Origin: Irpex lacteus
Lineage: Eukaryota > Basidiomycota > Agaricomycetes > Polyporales > Irpicaceae
Reading direction: 5' to 3'
NCBI GenBank assembly: GCA_001986395.2
Contig: MQVO02000006.1
Location: forward strand, 496,001-560,000
DNA: 64,000 nt
Below are positions 45,779 to 56,767 of this stretch, in pieces. Each line of letters begins with the position of its first letter. Positions within the stretch are counted from its first letter, which is position 1. Under the pieces are notes generated by a model. It had not been told where the DNA came from. It did not search any database and saw only the letters and a list, made by a program, of their open reading frames with translations. Position numbers and translations under genes: made by a program.

Positions 45779-46244
45779 GGATATTCGACTGATCCATAAG
45801 TCTGAACCTATCTCACCTATCATCAATACATTCTTTAGGTTCGTCAGATTGGCGAGCGTGGTCGGCATTAACACATTCAGTGTGATTTAGAGCATACACC
45901 GGCTTGTCGCTCGATCCAATAAAGTTTCGAGTGCTGACTGCCCTTGTCCGCGTGAACATACCGTCAATGTCACGACGATATATCGAATCGCACCACGACC
46001 ATGATAGGGCGCCGTATTATCCAGAGCGCGTCCCCAGTTTCTGTAGGAATGAATAAGCAAAACATCTGTAGTAAGAACTGACTAACTATACGCACCGGTG
46101 AACATGATACGTTCTTGCTATTTGCTCAACAGACAAATACTTCAGCGTCAAATTAGCTTTGCTGTCAAATTACATTGGAAGAATGCACTAGCCCTCTTCG
46201 AGGGATACTGTCAGGGTCTAACGGAGCCACAAATACAGCCATAA
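45779..46244. other. Remainder of the P450-2/P450-3 intergenic region
   Basis: 466 bp between the foldback element and the P450-3 stop. It carries the displaced distal upstream block of P450-2 (45839-45859) and presumably the P450-3 3' UTR. No gene and no clear PheRS relic seen. Confidence 0.45.
45839..45859 (-). promoter_or_regulatory. Block conserved upstream of P450 genes (copy 2, displaced)
   Basis: GGTTCGTCAGATTGGCGAGCG. It is 3.7 kb from the P450-2 start, but 277 bp once the foldback element and one target duplication are removed, in line with the other two copies. Confidence 0.5.
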
Positions 46245-48489
46245 TCAATGAGAAACAGAACTTTGGATGAGCACAGAAGCCTTCTCGTCTCGAGGGCGCA
46301 TCTCGAAGACGAACGGTTTAGGATGTCTATCACACCGACGTTAATTCTCACCACCCGTCGATTGCAAAATACGTCGACGAACCTCACTAGTCCAGTCTCG
46401 TATTCTATCTCAGGCTCGATAGGTTTCCCATTGACGTCTTTAGCTTTGCTGAACGTGAATACCGACAACAAGCATGCGATGGCCAGCCAGACATTGGCGT
46501 CCCCGAGATGGCGGCCGGGGCACATTCTAAATGTGTGCATCAATGAATGTACTGGAGAAAGGTATGAGATGGAGATGACTGACCGACGTCCCCATCCGAA
46601 GACACTGTTTGCAGGAAAGGTCTCTCCAGCGCCTGCAGGTTTCGGGAGGAATCGTTCGGGCTTGAACTTGTGGGGTTCGTGGAAGTGGTTTTCATCTAGA
46701 GTTAGACTCCTTCGATCAATTGGTTAAGGGTCAGCGAATGCAACTGGTCTGTGTAGTCATGTGGAAGACACACTTAGAGTTGACCATGATAATGGCGCCC
46801 TTGGGTATGCGCTTCCCTTCGTAAACATCCTCTGACGTACTCTTGTGCGGAAGCCCGGAAGGTATGACGAGATGGTGTCTATGATAATGATGGTGAGAGT
46901 CTACTAAAGGAAAGCTTTCATGGACACGTACCTCATGACTTCCTGCATTAAGCACTGTACGTACGGCAACGCGTCTCTATCCTCGAAAGTCGGCAGCCGA
47001 TCGCGTCCCACCACCTCGTCTATCTCGCTCTGTGCCCTGGACTGAATGTCTGGGTTGAGGACCATAGTCGCAATGAACCAGTGTAACGTTTGGAGAGACT
47101 GCGGAATCCACATATGCGCTGAGCCACTCGTCCATGTGCGATGGATATCATGGTGCGTACCGTATCAACCCCACCTATTCCATCATGCCACAACGTCAAC
47201 GTTCGCTCGCATCGAAGTCTTCAACAACGACACTTACCAGAAAACACCTGTGAACTGGCCATTTTGATTGTGAACCAATCTTGATCGCTGACATTCCCAC
47301 CAGCAGACGCGGCCTCCAACGCTCTAGAAGCTAACGACGACTCAGAGACCTGATCTGACATCTGCAAGCAGACTTCGTTAGCACGGAGGAATCAGTCTGA
47401 GAAGTAGTATGTATTACCACTGCATTCCATACTCTCTTCAAAGGCATATCGATCATGTGGTCGATCACCGGCCTTGTTTCTGTAAAACGCATGTTATCGG
47501 AATTGTTCTCACTAAAGAAAACGTGTGCTTTACTCTTTATATAATTAATGAACCAAGCTCCGGGGAACCAGGACGGCAGGTATTCGACTACAGAAACCGA
47601 TGAGTTAGCAACAATACAGAATGCAGATATAGTAGGATAAATCTCACAGTAGGGGGAAATATCCATGAGCGTGGGGTGAAGTGCGGGGTACAGAAGGTCG
47701 ATATCTTCCGCTAGCTTGTAGTATTCGTCGTCCACCGAGTGAATACGATGGCCATACACCACAGCAGTCAAGATACCCGCAGTATAGCTAAGTACCCGTA
47801 TACGTTGTCAGTACTTGTGGGTTACCACGGGCAGATTAGTGATGATGTCTCACCGACGAAGGAGCCTAAAATAATCCTGCGGTTGTTCTAGCAGGCCCAA
47901 CAGCAGTAGCCGGACCTCTTCTTCTTGGATACTCACATATTCGGGAATGGTCGCCTTAGCCAACGGTCGTTGGATCAGTTTCCGCTGCGCTGCCCATTCT
48001 TGACCAGCTCCTGCAATAATCACACCATCCTTCCATCCACAGCTGTTGGATAGGTGCTTTAATCAATCTATTCGTGATGTAGGAGAATCAAGTGCTTACC
48101 GTTCGAGGACGGGGAGAGGGGGACGGTCACTGTAGATCGCGCTTCGTTTTTCCATGATCTCGACAGCTGCCTTTTCGCTGTTTATGACGACCAGACATTC
48201 TCCAAGTACGTTCAGCATAAAAACGTCACCTATGAGGGCATCGAAAGAAGACCGGCACGTCGTTATGATCTGACCATACAATTTGATCGAGGTTACACAT
48301 ACCATACTTGCGTCCCCATTCGTAGAAGACTGTGTCCCTGATATCGGGCTCTGGCATATACCGTAGGTGGCCGAGTATGGGATCACTTGGAGGGCTTGGT
48401 AGAGGTGGGGCGTGTGAGCGTTCGCGGCGGAGATAAAGCATCCCAACACAGAGTGCGGAAGCTAGTAGACCAACAGTAACACCGGACAT
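46245..48489 (-). CDS. Cytochrome P450 monooxygenase, paralogue 3
   Basis: Third member of the tandem set. Anchor MSGVTVGLLASALCVGMLY, RRERS, then LPSPPSDPILGHLRYMPEP. GDVFMLNVLGECLVVINSEKAA and DRPPLPVLER follow; VEYLPSWFPGAWFINYIKSK matches the F-G region of its paralogues. The I-helix GGVDT is on a 14-nt exon (47161-47174). NPDIQSRAQSEIDEVVGRDRLP precedes the K-helix; FKPERFLPKPAGAGETFPAN leads to a heme loop with MCPGRHLGDANVW and the Cys present. The C-terminus after the last intron is HPKPFVFEMRPRDEKASVLI, ending SSVSH with stop at 46245. All introns look usable. Substrate unknown; no secondary-metabolite backbone gene is adjacent. Confidence 0.85.
47161..47174 (-). other. 14-nt microexon, I-helix of P450-3
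   Basis: GTGGGGTTGATACG on the minus strand, between acceptor GAATAG and donor GTACGC; encodes G-G-V-D-T with the preceding phase. Confidence 0.75.
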
Positions 48490-49328
48490 CTTGAAGAGTA
48501 GCCAGTGAGGGAACCAAGTCCGAAGTTGGGGCATGCACAAGGTCAGCAAGAGCTCAGACGAGCATCACTATAAAATCTCTAGATGAGAGTCATACGACAG
48601 CCGTTTGGACGCGTACAAGCTCTGACTTGATATTGTAGCGTCGTCCGCAAACCATCGGAAGAAAAATCGGGTCACCGTCTTTCAACCTTCCCGCTCGTTT
48701 GAGCGGTATCGCGCTCACATGTTCGGAAGGTTGGTGCTAGGTTAACTAGGAACAATACATTCGCGGCGTTTGACAGATTAGCGAGTGTCACTGGCAGCTG
48801 AGTAAGTTTGGTGGATTGAATTATCGTGCATACCTGTCGGCTTCTCTACACCGCGTAAGCACCTCAATATCGTAGATATAACGGCAGGTTTCAACACATT
48901 TGCAAAACGGCGTCGCATTGCTGTGCTGGTCTACGGCTACTTACATTCATAATTCCACCTGTGAAAACGAAACGGTGGTTAGCATTTGTGAATCTGGGCA
49001 TAATTTAGTGTGAATCTTCCACTTCGACCAGCTTACAAAAATGAGTTATCCATACGGCGACACCAGAGGTGTGCAAGGTTACAAGAAGACGTCGATATAT
49101 CGGAGGGAGAGCCTCGGGAGAGCCTGAGACCCATGGCCCGGGCAAGCGCTTGCGTCACTGTACAGCGCGCGAGACGCGAGTGTCACAATTTGATGCTAAT
49201 CACGTGCCTGTGACTTGTCACGCACACTTCGGCCATCTGAATTCAAGTTCGCAGTGCACCGTGACGCGAGTGTCACTGACTTTGGCCACTACGACTCCAT
49301 CATCACTCGTACGTTTGTGTAGACAAAA
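48490..49328. promoter_or_regulatory. Divergent promoter, P450-3 / POLD3, with repeated 13-mer
   Basis: 839 bp between two start codons. On the P450 side: TATA-like TTTTATAG (minus, about 48569-48576) and copy 3 of the shared upstream block. On the POLD3 side: ACGCGAGTGTCAC occurs twice, at 49174-49186 and 49264-49276, exactly 90 bp apart; the nearer copy ends 53 bp before the POLD3 ATG. Confidence 0.5.
48766..48785 (-). promoter_or_regulatory. Block conserved upstream of P450 genes (copy 3)
   Basis: GCGTTTGACAGATTAGCGAG, about 284 bp upstream of the P450-3 start. Weaker similarity to copy 1 extends about 45 bp further left (both begin GTTCGGA-AGG). Confidence 0.5.
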
Positions 49329-51602
49329 ATGGCGGCGAAACTTGAAGACTATCTCACGAAACAAATCTTGATTGAGCACAACATCGTACGTTAGTAGTTT
49401 CTGGCAAGAGACACCACACGCTCATTTACACTCTTGTTTGTTAGGTAACATTTAGAGTCCTCAGCCGCAAATTCAACATTCATGTCAACGAAGCGAAAAG
49501 GTAAGTATTATTATCGTGATATCTGTGGTATGTGTGTGCTCACAGTTCCAAAACAGAGCGCTGGCCACCTTCTATGAGAGCACTCGATCCGCAGAGGAGC
49601 GGTCGTACGCGACATACCTAATCAGCGGAGAGGCCATATCTCACGCACGAACCGCGCCCGATGAAAGCATGGATGTGGATATGGAGGGGCCGGAGGAAGA
49701 TGATAGTGAAGAGGTCCCCCAGCTGAAGATGACCTTGGTGGGGGAACAGGACCTCGAAGGTACGTCACACCCCTCTTGTCACTTTCACGCAGTCTGACAC
49801 TACCTGTGTAGCTGCTCGGTCAAGTTATGCGAGGATATTCTCAGAACACGTTTATAGTTTGTCACCTTCACCTGTCTTGGTACGTCGATGACCTTCGTAT
49901 ACGTCACACCAGCTCATGATTCGGCTCTCAGGACGTGGGCCTGCTATGTGGACCATCAGATGCCGTTCACACAGCAGATGCCAAACTTAGCCCTGACGAA
50001 TCCGCAACTCTCGGTCGGATTATTGGACCCCATGTCCAGGTATTGACATACATTGTTTCACACAGACCCTTTACTCATGATTCCCTATGACAGGTCGGAA
50101 AGCCCGTCAAGCCTTCCAAGGCACAAACGATCACCAGGGAACCAACCAAGATCCAGACGACGCCCTCGTTCTCTCAAAAATCCGACAGTAAGAGCGCCAT
50201 CACGAAGAAGTCAGACTCCTCAGGACAGTCAGAAGAGAAAACCATCCCCAAGCCAAAAACCACTGGCAAGCTCGACTTTAGCAAGGCCAAGCCTAAAGCG
50301 AAACCCGAAGAACCCAAGGCTGCCCCTGTCAAGGTGAAAGCAGAGCCTGTGGACAAGCCGCTTGAGAGTGTTGAGAAGGAGAAAGTCGAGAAGAAGCAGG
50401 AGAAGGGAGGCGCGAAGACTGTTGGTTCTTCTAGTAGTGGTGGTAGTGGTTTCTTCGCCCCACGACCGACAAAGAAGAAGACTAGCAAGGAAGGGACTGA
50501 GAGTGAGAGGGAGGTAGAAGCGCTTAAGGAAAAGCCGAAAGCCAAGGAAAGCGCTCCGAAGGTTGGTGGTTCTCTCGGAAAATATGGATGTTATGAGGTA
50601 ATTAGCTTCTGTTACAGAGAGGCCTCAAGCGCAAGTCCATCGTCGCGACGGACACAGAGACAGAACTGGAAGCCCCTCCTCCTCCCAGCTCAGCCGCACC
50701 ATCCTCACCAGAAGAAAGCCAAGACCAATTCGAGTATACTGTCAAGGGCAATACAATCTTGTCTGACGATGACGATGAGGACGAGCCGCAGCCGAAACCG
50801 AGGGCGAGGGGAAAGGGAGCGGGCAAGATGAAGGCTGCGTTCGACTTGGACTTTGATGATATCCCGACGCGGTCTGAAAGGACAAGGAGTCTGAAGGCGA
50901 TGATGGACATCGACGATGGTAATGTTCTCTCGCTCACAGCCACCTCTTACATGGCATAGCATATCAGTCAGTTCTGACGTGGATTGTATTATATTCCCAG
51001 ACCAAGTCGAGAAGGTCGTCCGCAACAAGAAAGCCATCCAGGAGTCATCGGATGAAGCGATTGGCGATGACGAGGACGTGGTGATGGCCGACGACAGCGA
51101 CGTCGACGTCCCGCCTGTGAAGCCCAAGCGACAGAGGAAGCCGAAGAAGGTCGTGCCGGTGGGTAAGAATGGGTTGAAGAAGCGGCGGGTTGTTAAGAGT
51201 CGGATGACGACAGACGCGAAGGGGTATATGGGTAAGTCATACTTGTCGCGCCCGGACAATTATGCTCTCGTTCTTATTCGATCGTATGTGACAGTGACGG
51301 AGGACTACTCGGAATACGAGTCGGTGGACGAGGAAGAAGCAGAAGAGGAGCCGCCAAAGCCGAAACCAAAGAGAGCGCCCGCGAAGGCCAAGGCTCCGGC
51401 TAAGGAAAAGGAAGCAAACACAGAGAAAGTTAAGGAGAAAGAGAAAGAAAGCGAGAAAGATAGTACAGACAAAGAGAAGGAGAAGAAGGAGCCAAAGAAG
51501 GGGTTCAAGCCGGGTCTCAAGCGGTCGGGCTCTTCGGCGAGTGCGGGGGGCTCGAAGGTGACGCATAAGGGATCGTTGATGAATTTCTTCGGGAAGAAAT
51601 AG
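49329..51602 (+). CDS. DNA polymerase delta subunit 3 (POLD3/Cdc27/Pol32)
   Basis: Non-catalytic subunit of replicative Pol delta, linking it to PCNA and needed in break-induced replication and translesion synthesis. The N-terminal winged helix reads MAAKLEDYLTKQILIEHNIVTFRVLSRKFN...NEAKRALATFYES, then RIFSEHVYSLSPSP across a short exon. After residue 150 the protein is Lys/Glu/Pro-rich and disordered, as in all family members, with KSIVATDTETELE and FDLDFDDIPTRSERT blocks. The C-terminal end KGSLMNFFGKK is the PCNA-interacting box; the usual Gln at its first position is Lys here. About eight exons. The start at 49329 lies just after a run of A. Convergent with the Kap120 gene, 204 bp between stops. 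Confidence 0.86.
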
Positions 51603-51806
51603 GTTTAGGGGTAGGCTTATTGAGGTTTTTGATTACTGGGTGTGTATGCTATTTGTTCATGAAGAAGGAATTGACACCATCGTCGTCCAATTTGAATTAT
51701 TCGTGAACCAAGAACGCTATTACGGTATGCGTAAGACAAAGATAAAACCGTAGTTGTATGTAGATGCATTGCATGAGATTGGAAAAATGACCTGGAACTC
51801 CGACGA

Positions 51807-54800
51807 TCAACGACCACTTGGACCACGACCGGACAACTCATCCTGAATTTGCTTCATGACAGTCGGGTCCGCTTTCGCTAGGTACTTCTGCTGTAGGACA
51901 GCCGCCCCGCCACATGCGATCTCCGCCTGTTGCAGCTGCGCACCGATGAACGCCGTGAGTTGTGTCGTCCGTACCGGGTCGTTCTCGTATGTCTGTGGCG
52001 GGAAAGGCAAAGTCAGTTCAGGTGCGAACAAAGTGTGGTGTTACGGCATACAGCTTTTCGTCGGTCGTACTCTGCCGTCCCCTCCGTCTCGCGATAAAAC
52101 GTATCCGGCACTTTGTCCCAGTATAAGAGAAGCGTAGAAGCAGATTCGCTATCGACATTCGTTCAGCGGTGAAGTGCAAGATGACAAACTGAAACTGAAA
52201 GACGTACTCGTCGGCAGCGATCGCAGCCTCTCGGATCTCCCCAAACACGTCGAGCCACATATTACAAATCTCCGTCGGGAGACGGTCGAGCACTTCGTCT
52301 CTTCCCGTCGAGACCAGACTTGCGATGCCCATCGCTGCGAGCTTTCGATGTCTCGGTTCAGACATGTTGTCGAACTGAGATGCCCATCGTCGTCACATCA
52401 TACATGAATGAGAACCCCAGCGTATGAGTGATGGATAAGACGACGTACGCGTGTCCACCATTGATTGAGGATCGCCTCCCACAACTCGGACTCCTTGATC
52501 TGTGTCGTCGAAGACGTCGCTGAGACGAGCTGGATGAACATGTTCTTGTCTGATACAGCGATGCGGGCGAGTATGTACACGTATTCCGTGAGCAGCTCCG
52601 TCGCGAGCTATTCCAGTCATAATCAATAGGCGATACACGAAATCTACCGTGCGTATTACTCACCTTATCTTCGTTCAGGCCCTTGACGATGTACGCAAAA
52701 AGACCAGAGACGTGCAACGCCTCTCCCCATAAGTTTGATGGGGCCAGCTGTATGGCAAACTGCAACGCAACCGCCATATCCTTCACGTTAAGCGTGATCG
52801 CATTCGCCATGCCTTTCGCCAGCGCACGGAAGAAGTCCACCGCACAGAACTGTCATCCCACCAAAAAATTAAGTTCTCCGTGTTTTCATCGAAACACCAA
52901 TATCCTCCACTCACTTGTAGGAACCGCGGAGCATCCAAGAAGATATACGAGTCGACGATGCCTACGATCTGCCCCAGAAGATCGAAGTTGTTGGCTAGTA
53001 GCTCTAGCGCCAGAGGAGCGAGCTCGAATAGCGTAGTGCCGCTGCTGGCGTCGTCGAGCGTGACGGCGTTGCAGAGGGCGGCCTGCCACATGATAAGTGC
53101 GTCCTCGTCTAATTGAGCTTGCGCCTGCAAATTCCAAAAATCAGTAAGGGTGAGCACGAAGAGGCAGATTCGAGTGGTAGTCGTTGCTTACACCGGGTGT
53201 GAAGCTCTCCTTGACGAGAGGGACAACGAGAGGGTTCAACGTTGATGCTCGTTCTTTGGATGCCTGTGGGGAGATTGAGTTAGTCATCAACTCACATATC
53301 TGAGAAATAAACACTTACTCCCAGCAACTTGGTCACCGTTTCGAGAAGGGATCCCTTCATGAGCCATTCCTCGCCAGCAGCAGTCCCTGAATATCGAATA
53401 TCAATACTCTGTACGAAATTATCACGTCTGAGCCGATAATCAATCCACTCACATAGCCCAGGAAGAGGTTGCGCGACGCTAGCGATGAGCGGGATAATCT
53501 TTCCACGATTCAGCCGAGCAACTTGACAATGGGGAAAACGGGAAACTCACATGAGTGTCGGCCCGTTCGATTATAGTATTGAGACTGGCCAGGACCCGCC
53601 GCTTGCTCTCCATCGTATCAGCCTCAGTCAACAGCCGAATGAGCTCGTTGACAACGAGCGGCAGATACGGCAGGAACACTTCAATCTGGAAGCTTAACGT
53701 CTTCACGTCCCCATATTAGCCCAGTCTCATTCCGAGGTCGCTAATAAGCAACAGTGCGATTCAACACTCACATCAACGCATTCCTGCAGAGCCACAGCGG
53801 CCGTCAATCGCACGACCGCATCGCTGCCCTCCCCTCTGTCCTGCAGCAGGTACGCAAGGACCTCCCAGACCTTGGGGTTGTTCGGCGACGAACAGTCGCT
53901 GGATATCCACTTCCCGATTAACCATGCGATTCGTCGTTTTATGATCGGGTAGCTGATAGAATGGACGGAGGCCGTCAGCATCAATATTATGGCGTGTGTT
54001 GTAGATTGAAGATGGGGTTCAGCGCACCTGGCATTGGTCTCTCGCGATTCGGGCACCAGCGTCGTCTCGAGCCACTGCTCGAAGGGGATTTCTCCTTTGA
54101 GACGTGTGGCACAACGTCCGATGGCACAATACATCGCTTCTTTCTGGAGGATACCCGCCAGATCTGTCGTCGGCCGCGCTGTTTACACATTAAGATGAGA
54201 TGAGGTGAGATGAGAAGGTATCGGATATAGAACAGAACTGAAAGTAGTTGGATACTTACTGACGATTTGCTCGAACGAGGCCCGTAGCAGCGGTACAACG
54301 TATTGTCGGTATTGCAAGGCCAGCGTCATGAGCACACGTTCCGCGCACGGCTAGAACATATGAGTGCATAAGTTGATGAGCAAGAGTGTATGGCTATAGC
54401 ACAATACTCACGCGCAACTCGAACTCCCAAAGGTCATTATCCCTTTCTTCCATATTAACCCACTCTTCCGGATCCGTCATCCATCCTTCCAGATCGGCGG
54501 GGTCCAACGGGATGAAGCGCGTCACGAGCAGTTTCACGGCGTCTTCTACGAACGACTGGGACAATACTAGATGTGATATAAGGACGGTAGGTTAGTTTGC
54601 TCGCGAATGGCGATGCGGTGTGGTGTAGGCGACGCTGACCTTGAGAGCTTTCGGTGCCGTCCTTTCTGACGGGCGCCCATTGTGCGAGGCTCTCTTTGAA
54701 GAGGACCATAGCCTGTACCAAAAAGCGAATGGGGAAGACGGCAGTGGGAGAGTCTGTATAATCTCAATTTAGATGAGATAATACCCCATAGGCGAAATAT

Positions 54801-56358
54801 TATAACCTTCGATGTACTCCGCCGGACTACTGGTAGCCTGCACGACCTTACTCCAATAATACAAAATGAGCTCCCCACACCCGGGGAGCGCGACGAACCG
54901 CTGGACGTCGAGCTGCTGCAGCCGGCGGAAGAACTTCCCGAAGAGCCGTACGTGCCGCGTCAGGGTCCTTATAGATGCTTCGGCGGGGGAGTTGGGAGGG
55001 ATGGGGGAGGAGCGCAGGGCGGAGACGAGGTTGGTGCGTAGTTCGACGATGGTGCGCAGTTGGGTGGATGAGTTTTGGAAGAGTTGGAGGATCTGCGTGG
55101 ATTGTGAAGTCGTCAGTTAGCTGAAACGTTGTGCACTGTATGAATGAGTTGATATCAGTATGAGCTTACCCAGGGCTCGAGCTTTGCCATGGACAGCTGG
55201 TCGGACGATTTGGTTCGCGGCCACACCCACGTGGCGGTCTTGACCACACACTTGAAGATGAGGTGCGTGATCAAAAGGTCCTCTGCGACGGCTGGGTCGG
55301 CGGCTGTGGAGGGGTTGAGTCGCGTGAGGACGGCAGCGGCTATGGAGTAGTAGTTCTGGATAGCCATATGTAGTTCTTCTGCGATCTATATGGACGTTGA
55401 CAATTCTTCATTATTCCTGGGCGACGGATAGACCATAACGCGATAGATTGTAGTTGAGTCTTACCTTGGCCATGACTCTGATGCCGGTGAGCATTTTGAT
55501 GTGGATGAACTCTTTCAGGATCGCGTTCATGGCTTCGAGGCCTCTTCGGAGTAACACGCCAGAATGCGAGGGGTTGGTCGAGCCCGAGCCGTATCTGGCA
55601 TTCATCTCAGCTTCGATGATACCGAGAAGTTCTGGGAGGAGTGTGGGCCTATGGGTAGTATGGTGAATTATGGATGGGTATGGTTTGGAAACACCCTTAC
55701 CATGTTTGTGGAAATTCCTGGCGTGCTATTTTGGCGAGGATGAGTTCGTTGCATTCGGCGATCTGGAGAGTGAGAAGTCTTGAGCAACGCGAGTCGATAT
55801 ATTAGTTCAGGCCGTAAGACACAAGTTGATGCAACCACTGCTCGGTCGCGTGAGTCCGGAGGAAACGATGCTTTCCATCGCAGAGCGTAATCCAGGCGAC
55901 ATCTTTCCAGCAACTTCGATGGGGCGAGGATATGTTGCAAGTCCGTATGGGGTACCAGCTTGACAAAGACACTCACCACATCGTCCGGTTCGTTCAACAG
56001 CTCTATGCATCTTCGCCTAATATTTACTCTCTGGTCGTTCGTCAAGAGTCTGAGGGTCCTATTAGTCACACATTATCCCAATTTCCACGATTACGCACTT
56101 TCTAGACTTCCAGTGACCCAAAGAAGAATTCTTGAGTTGTATGATGCTCTGTTGCCGCACTTGTAGCGGTAGACTCCGTTGACCGGCAATTTCAGACAGT
56201 GCATCGAAAGTTCCTGCCATCTCCAGTAGTTGCTTGAGCCTGTCAGACGATGCTTTGATCTGTGCGGGATCCTGAGATGTGGCCGCGACGATGACATTGT
56301 ACACTTCTTCTGGGGATGCATTTTGAGGAATCTGGCTGGTTAGATGTGGAGGTGGCAT
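51807..56358 (-). CDS. Importin-beta family karyopherin (Kap120/importin-11 type)
   Basis: Nuclear transport receptor. N-terminus MPPPHLTSQIPQNASPEEVYNVIVAATSQDPAQ leads into the importin-beta N-terminal (RanGTP-binding) repeats: DRLKQLLEMAGTFDALSEIA, LPLQVRQQSIIQLKNSSLGHW, LLTNDQRVNIRRRCIELLNEP, ECNELILAKIARQEFPQTWPTLLPEL, the typical IBN-T helix. HEAT repeats follow to the end: ILQLFQNSSTQLRTIVELR, RHVRLFGKFFRRLQQLDV, EGWMTDPEEWVNMEERDNDLWEFELRPCAERVLMTL, YPIIKRRIAWLIGKW and so on. The DPEEW...WEFELRPCAERVL stretch is characteristic of the Kap120/IPO11 branch. About 18 short introns, so the exact joins are approximate. Ends LSGRGPSGR at 51807. Confidence 0.84.
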
Positions 56359-56767
56359 TAGTTCTTGTTAAGGTAGGAGTTCTATACTTTTCTAAGGCAA
56401 GTTCAGTTCTTTGATTTTGCAAGAGATGGATATGGATTGAACACGAGGCGTCGCAGGAAGTAGCAGTTGTCTAGGGCAGTCACCGTCGCAGCTACTACAA
56501 ACGCGCGCATTCAAATTCGATTTCGAATATTCAGAGCTTCTGTCACGCAACAACGCGTCAGGTCACAGCTCTGTCACGCGTCCCAGCGTGTGCACAATAG
56601 TCACGCCTCTGTTTTGGTGAAGAAGTTGATTCTGGATGTGGTGGGTGGCCAACGCCCCTAAACTCACACGCTTGGCGTCCCTCTCAAGCAGGCCGTATAT
56701 TTATGCAAGATTCTTGTGTCCCTCTGTATTACTTCTTGTAAATTCCCGACTATTATCCCTACACACC
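56359..56767. promoter_or_regulatory. Divergent promoter, Kap120 / SLX4
   Basis: 409 bp between two start codons. Two ACGCGT words (56553-56558 and 56576-56581) lie within repeated TCACGC sequences (near 56543, 56575 and 56601). ACGCGT is the MluI cell-cycle box bound by MBF in other fungi; use here is inferred. Confidence 0.45.

Noticed and set aside
37006..48489. P450 cluster as a secondary-metabolite biosynthetic cluster
   Set aside because: No terpene synthase, PKS, NRPS, prenyltransferase or other tailoring enzyme adjoins it; the neighbours are housekeeping genes. It is better seen as a tandem paralogue array.
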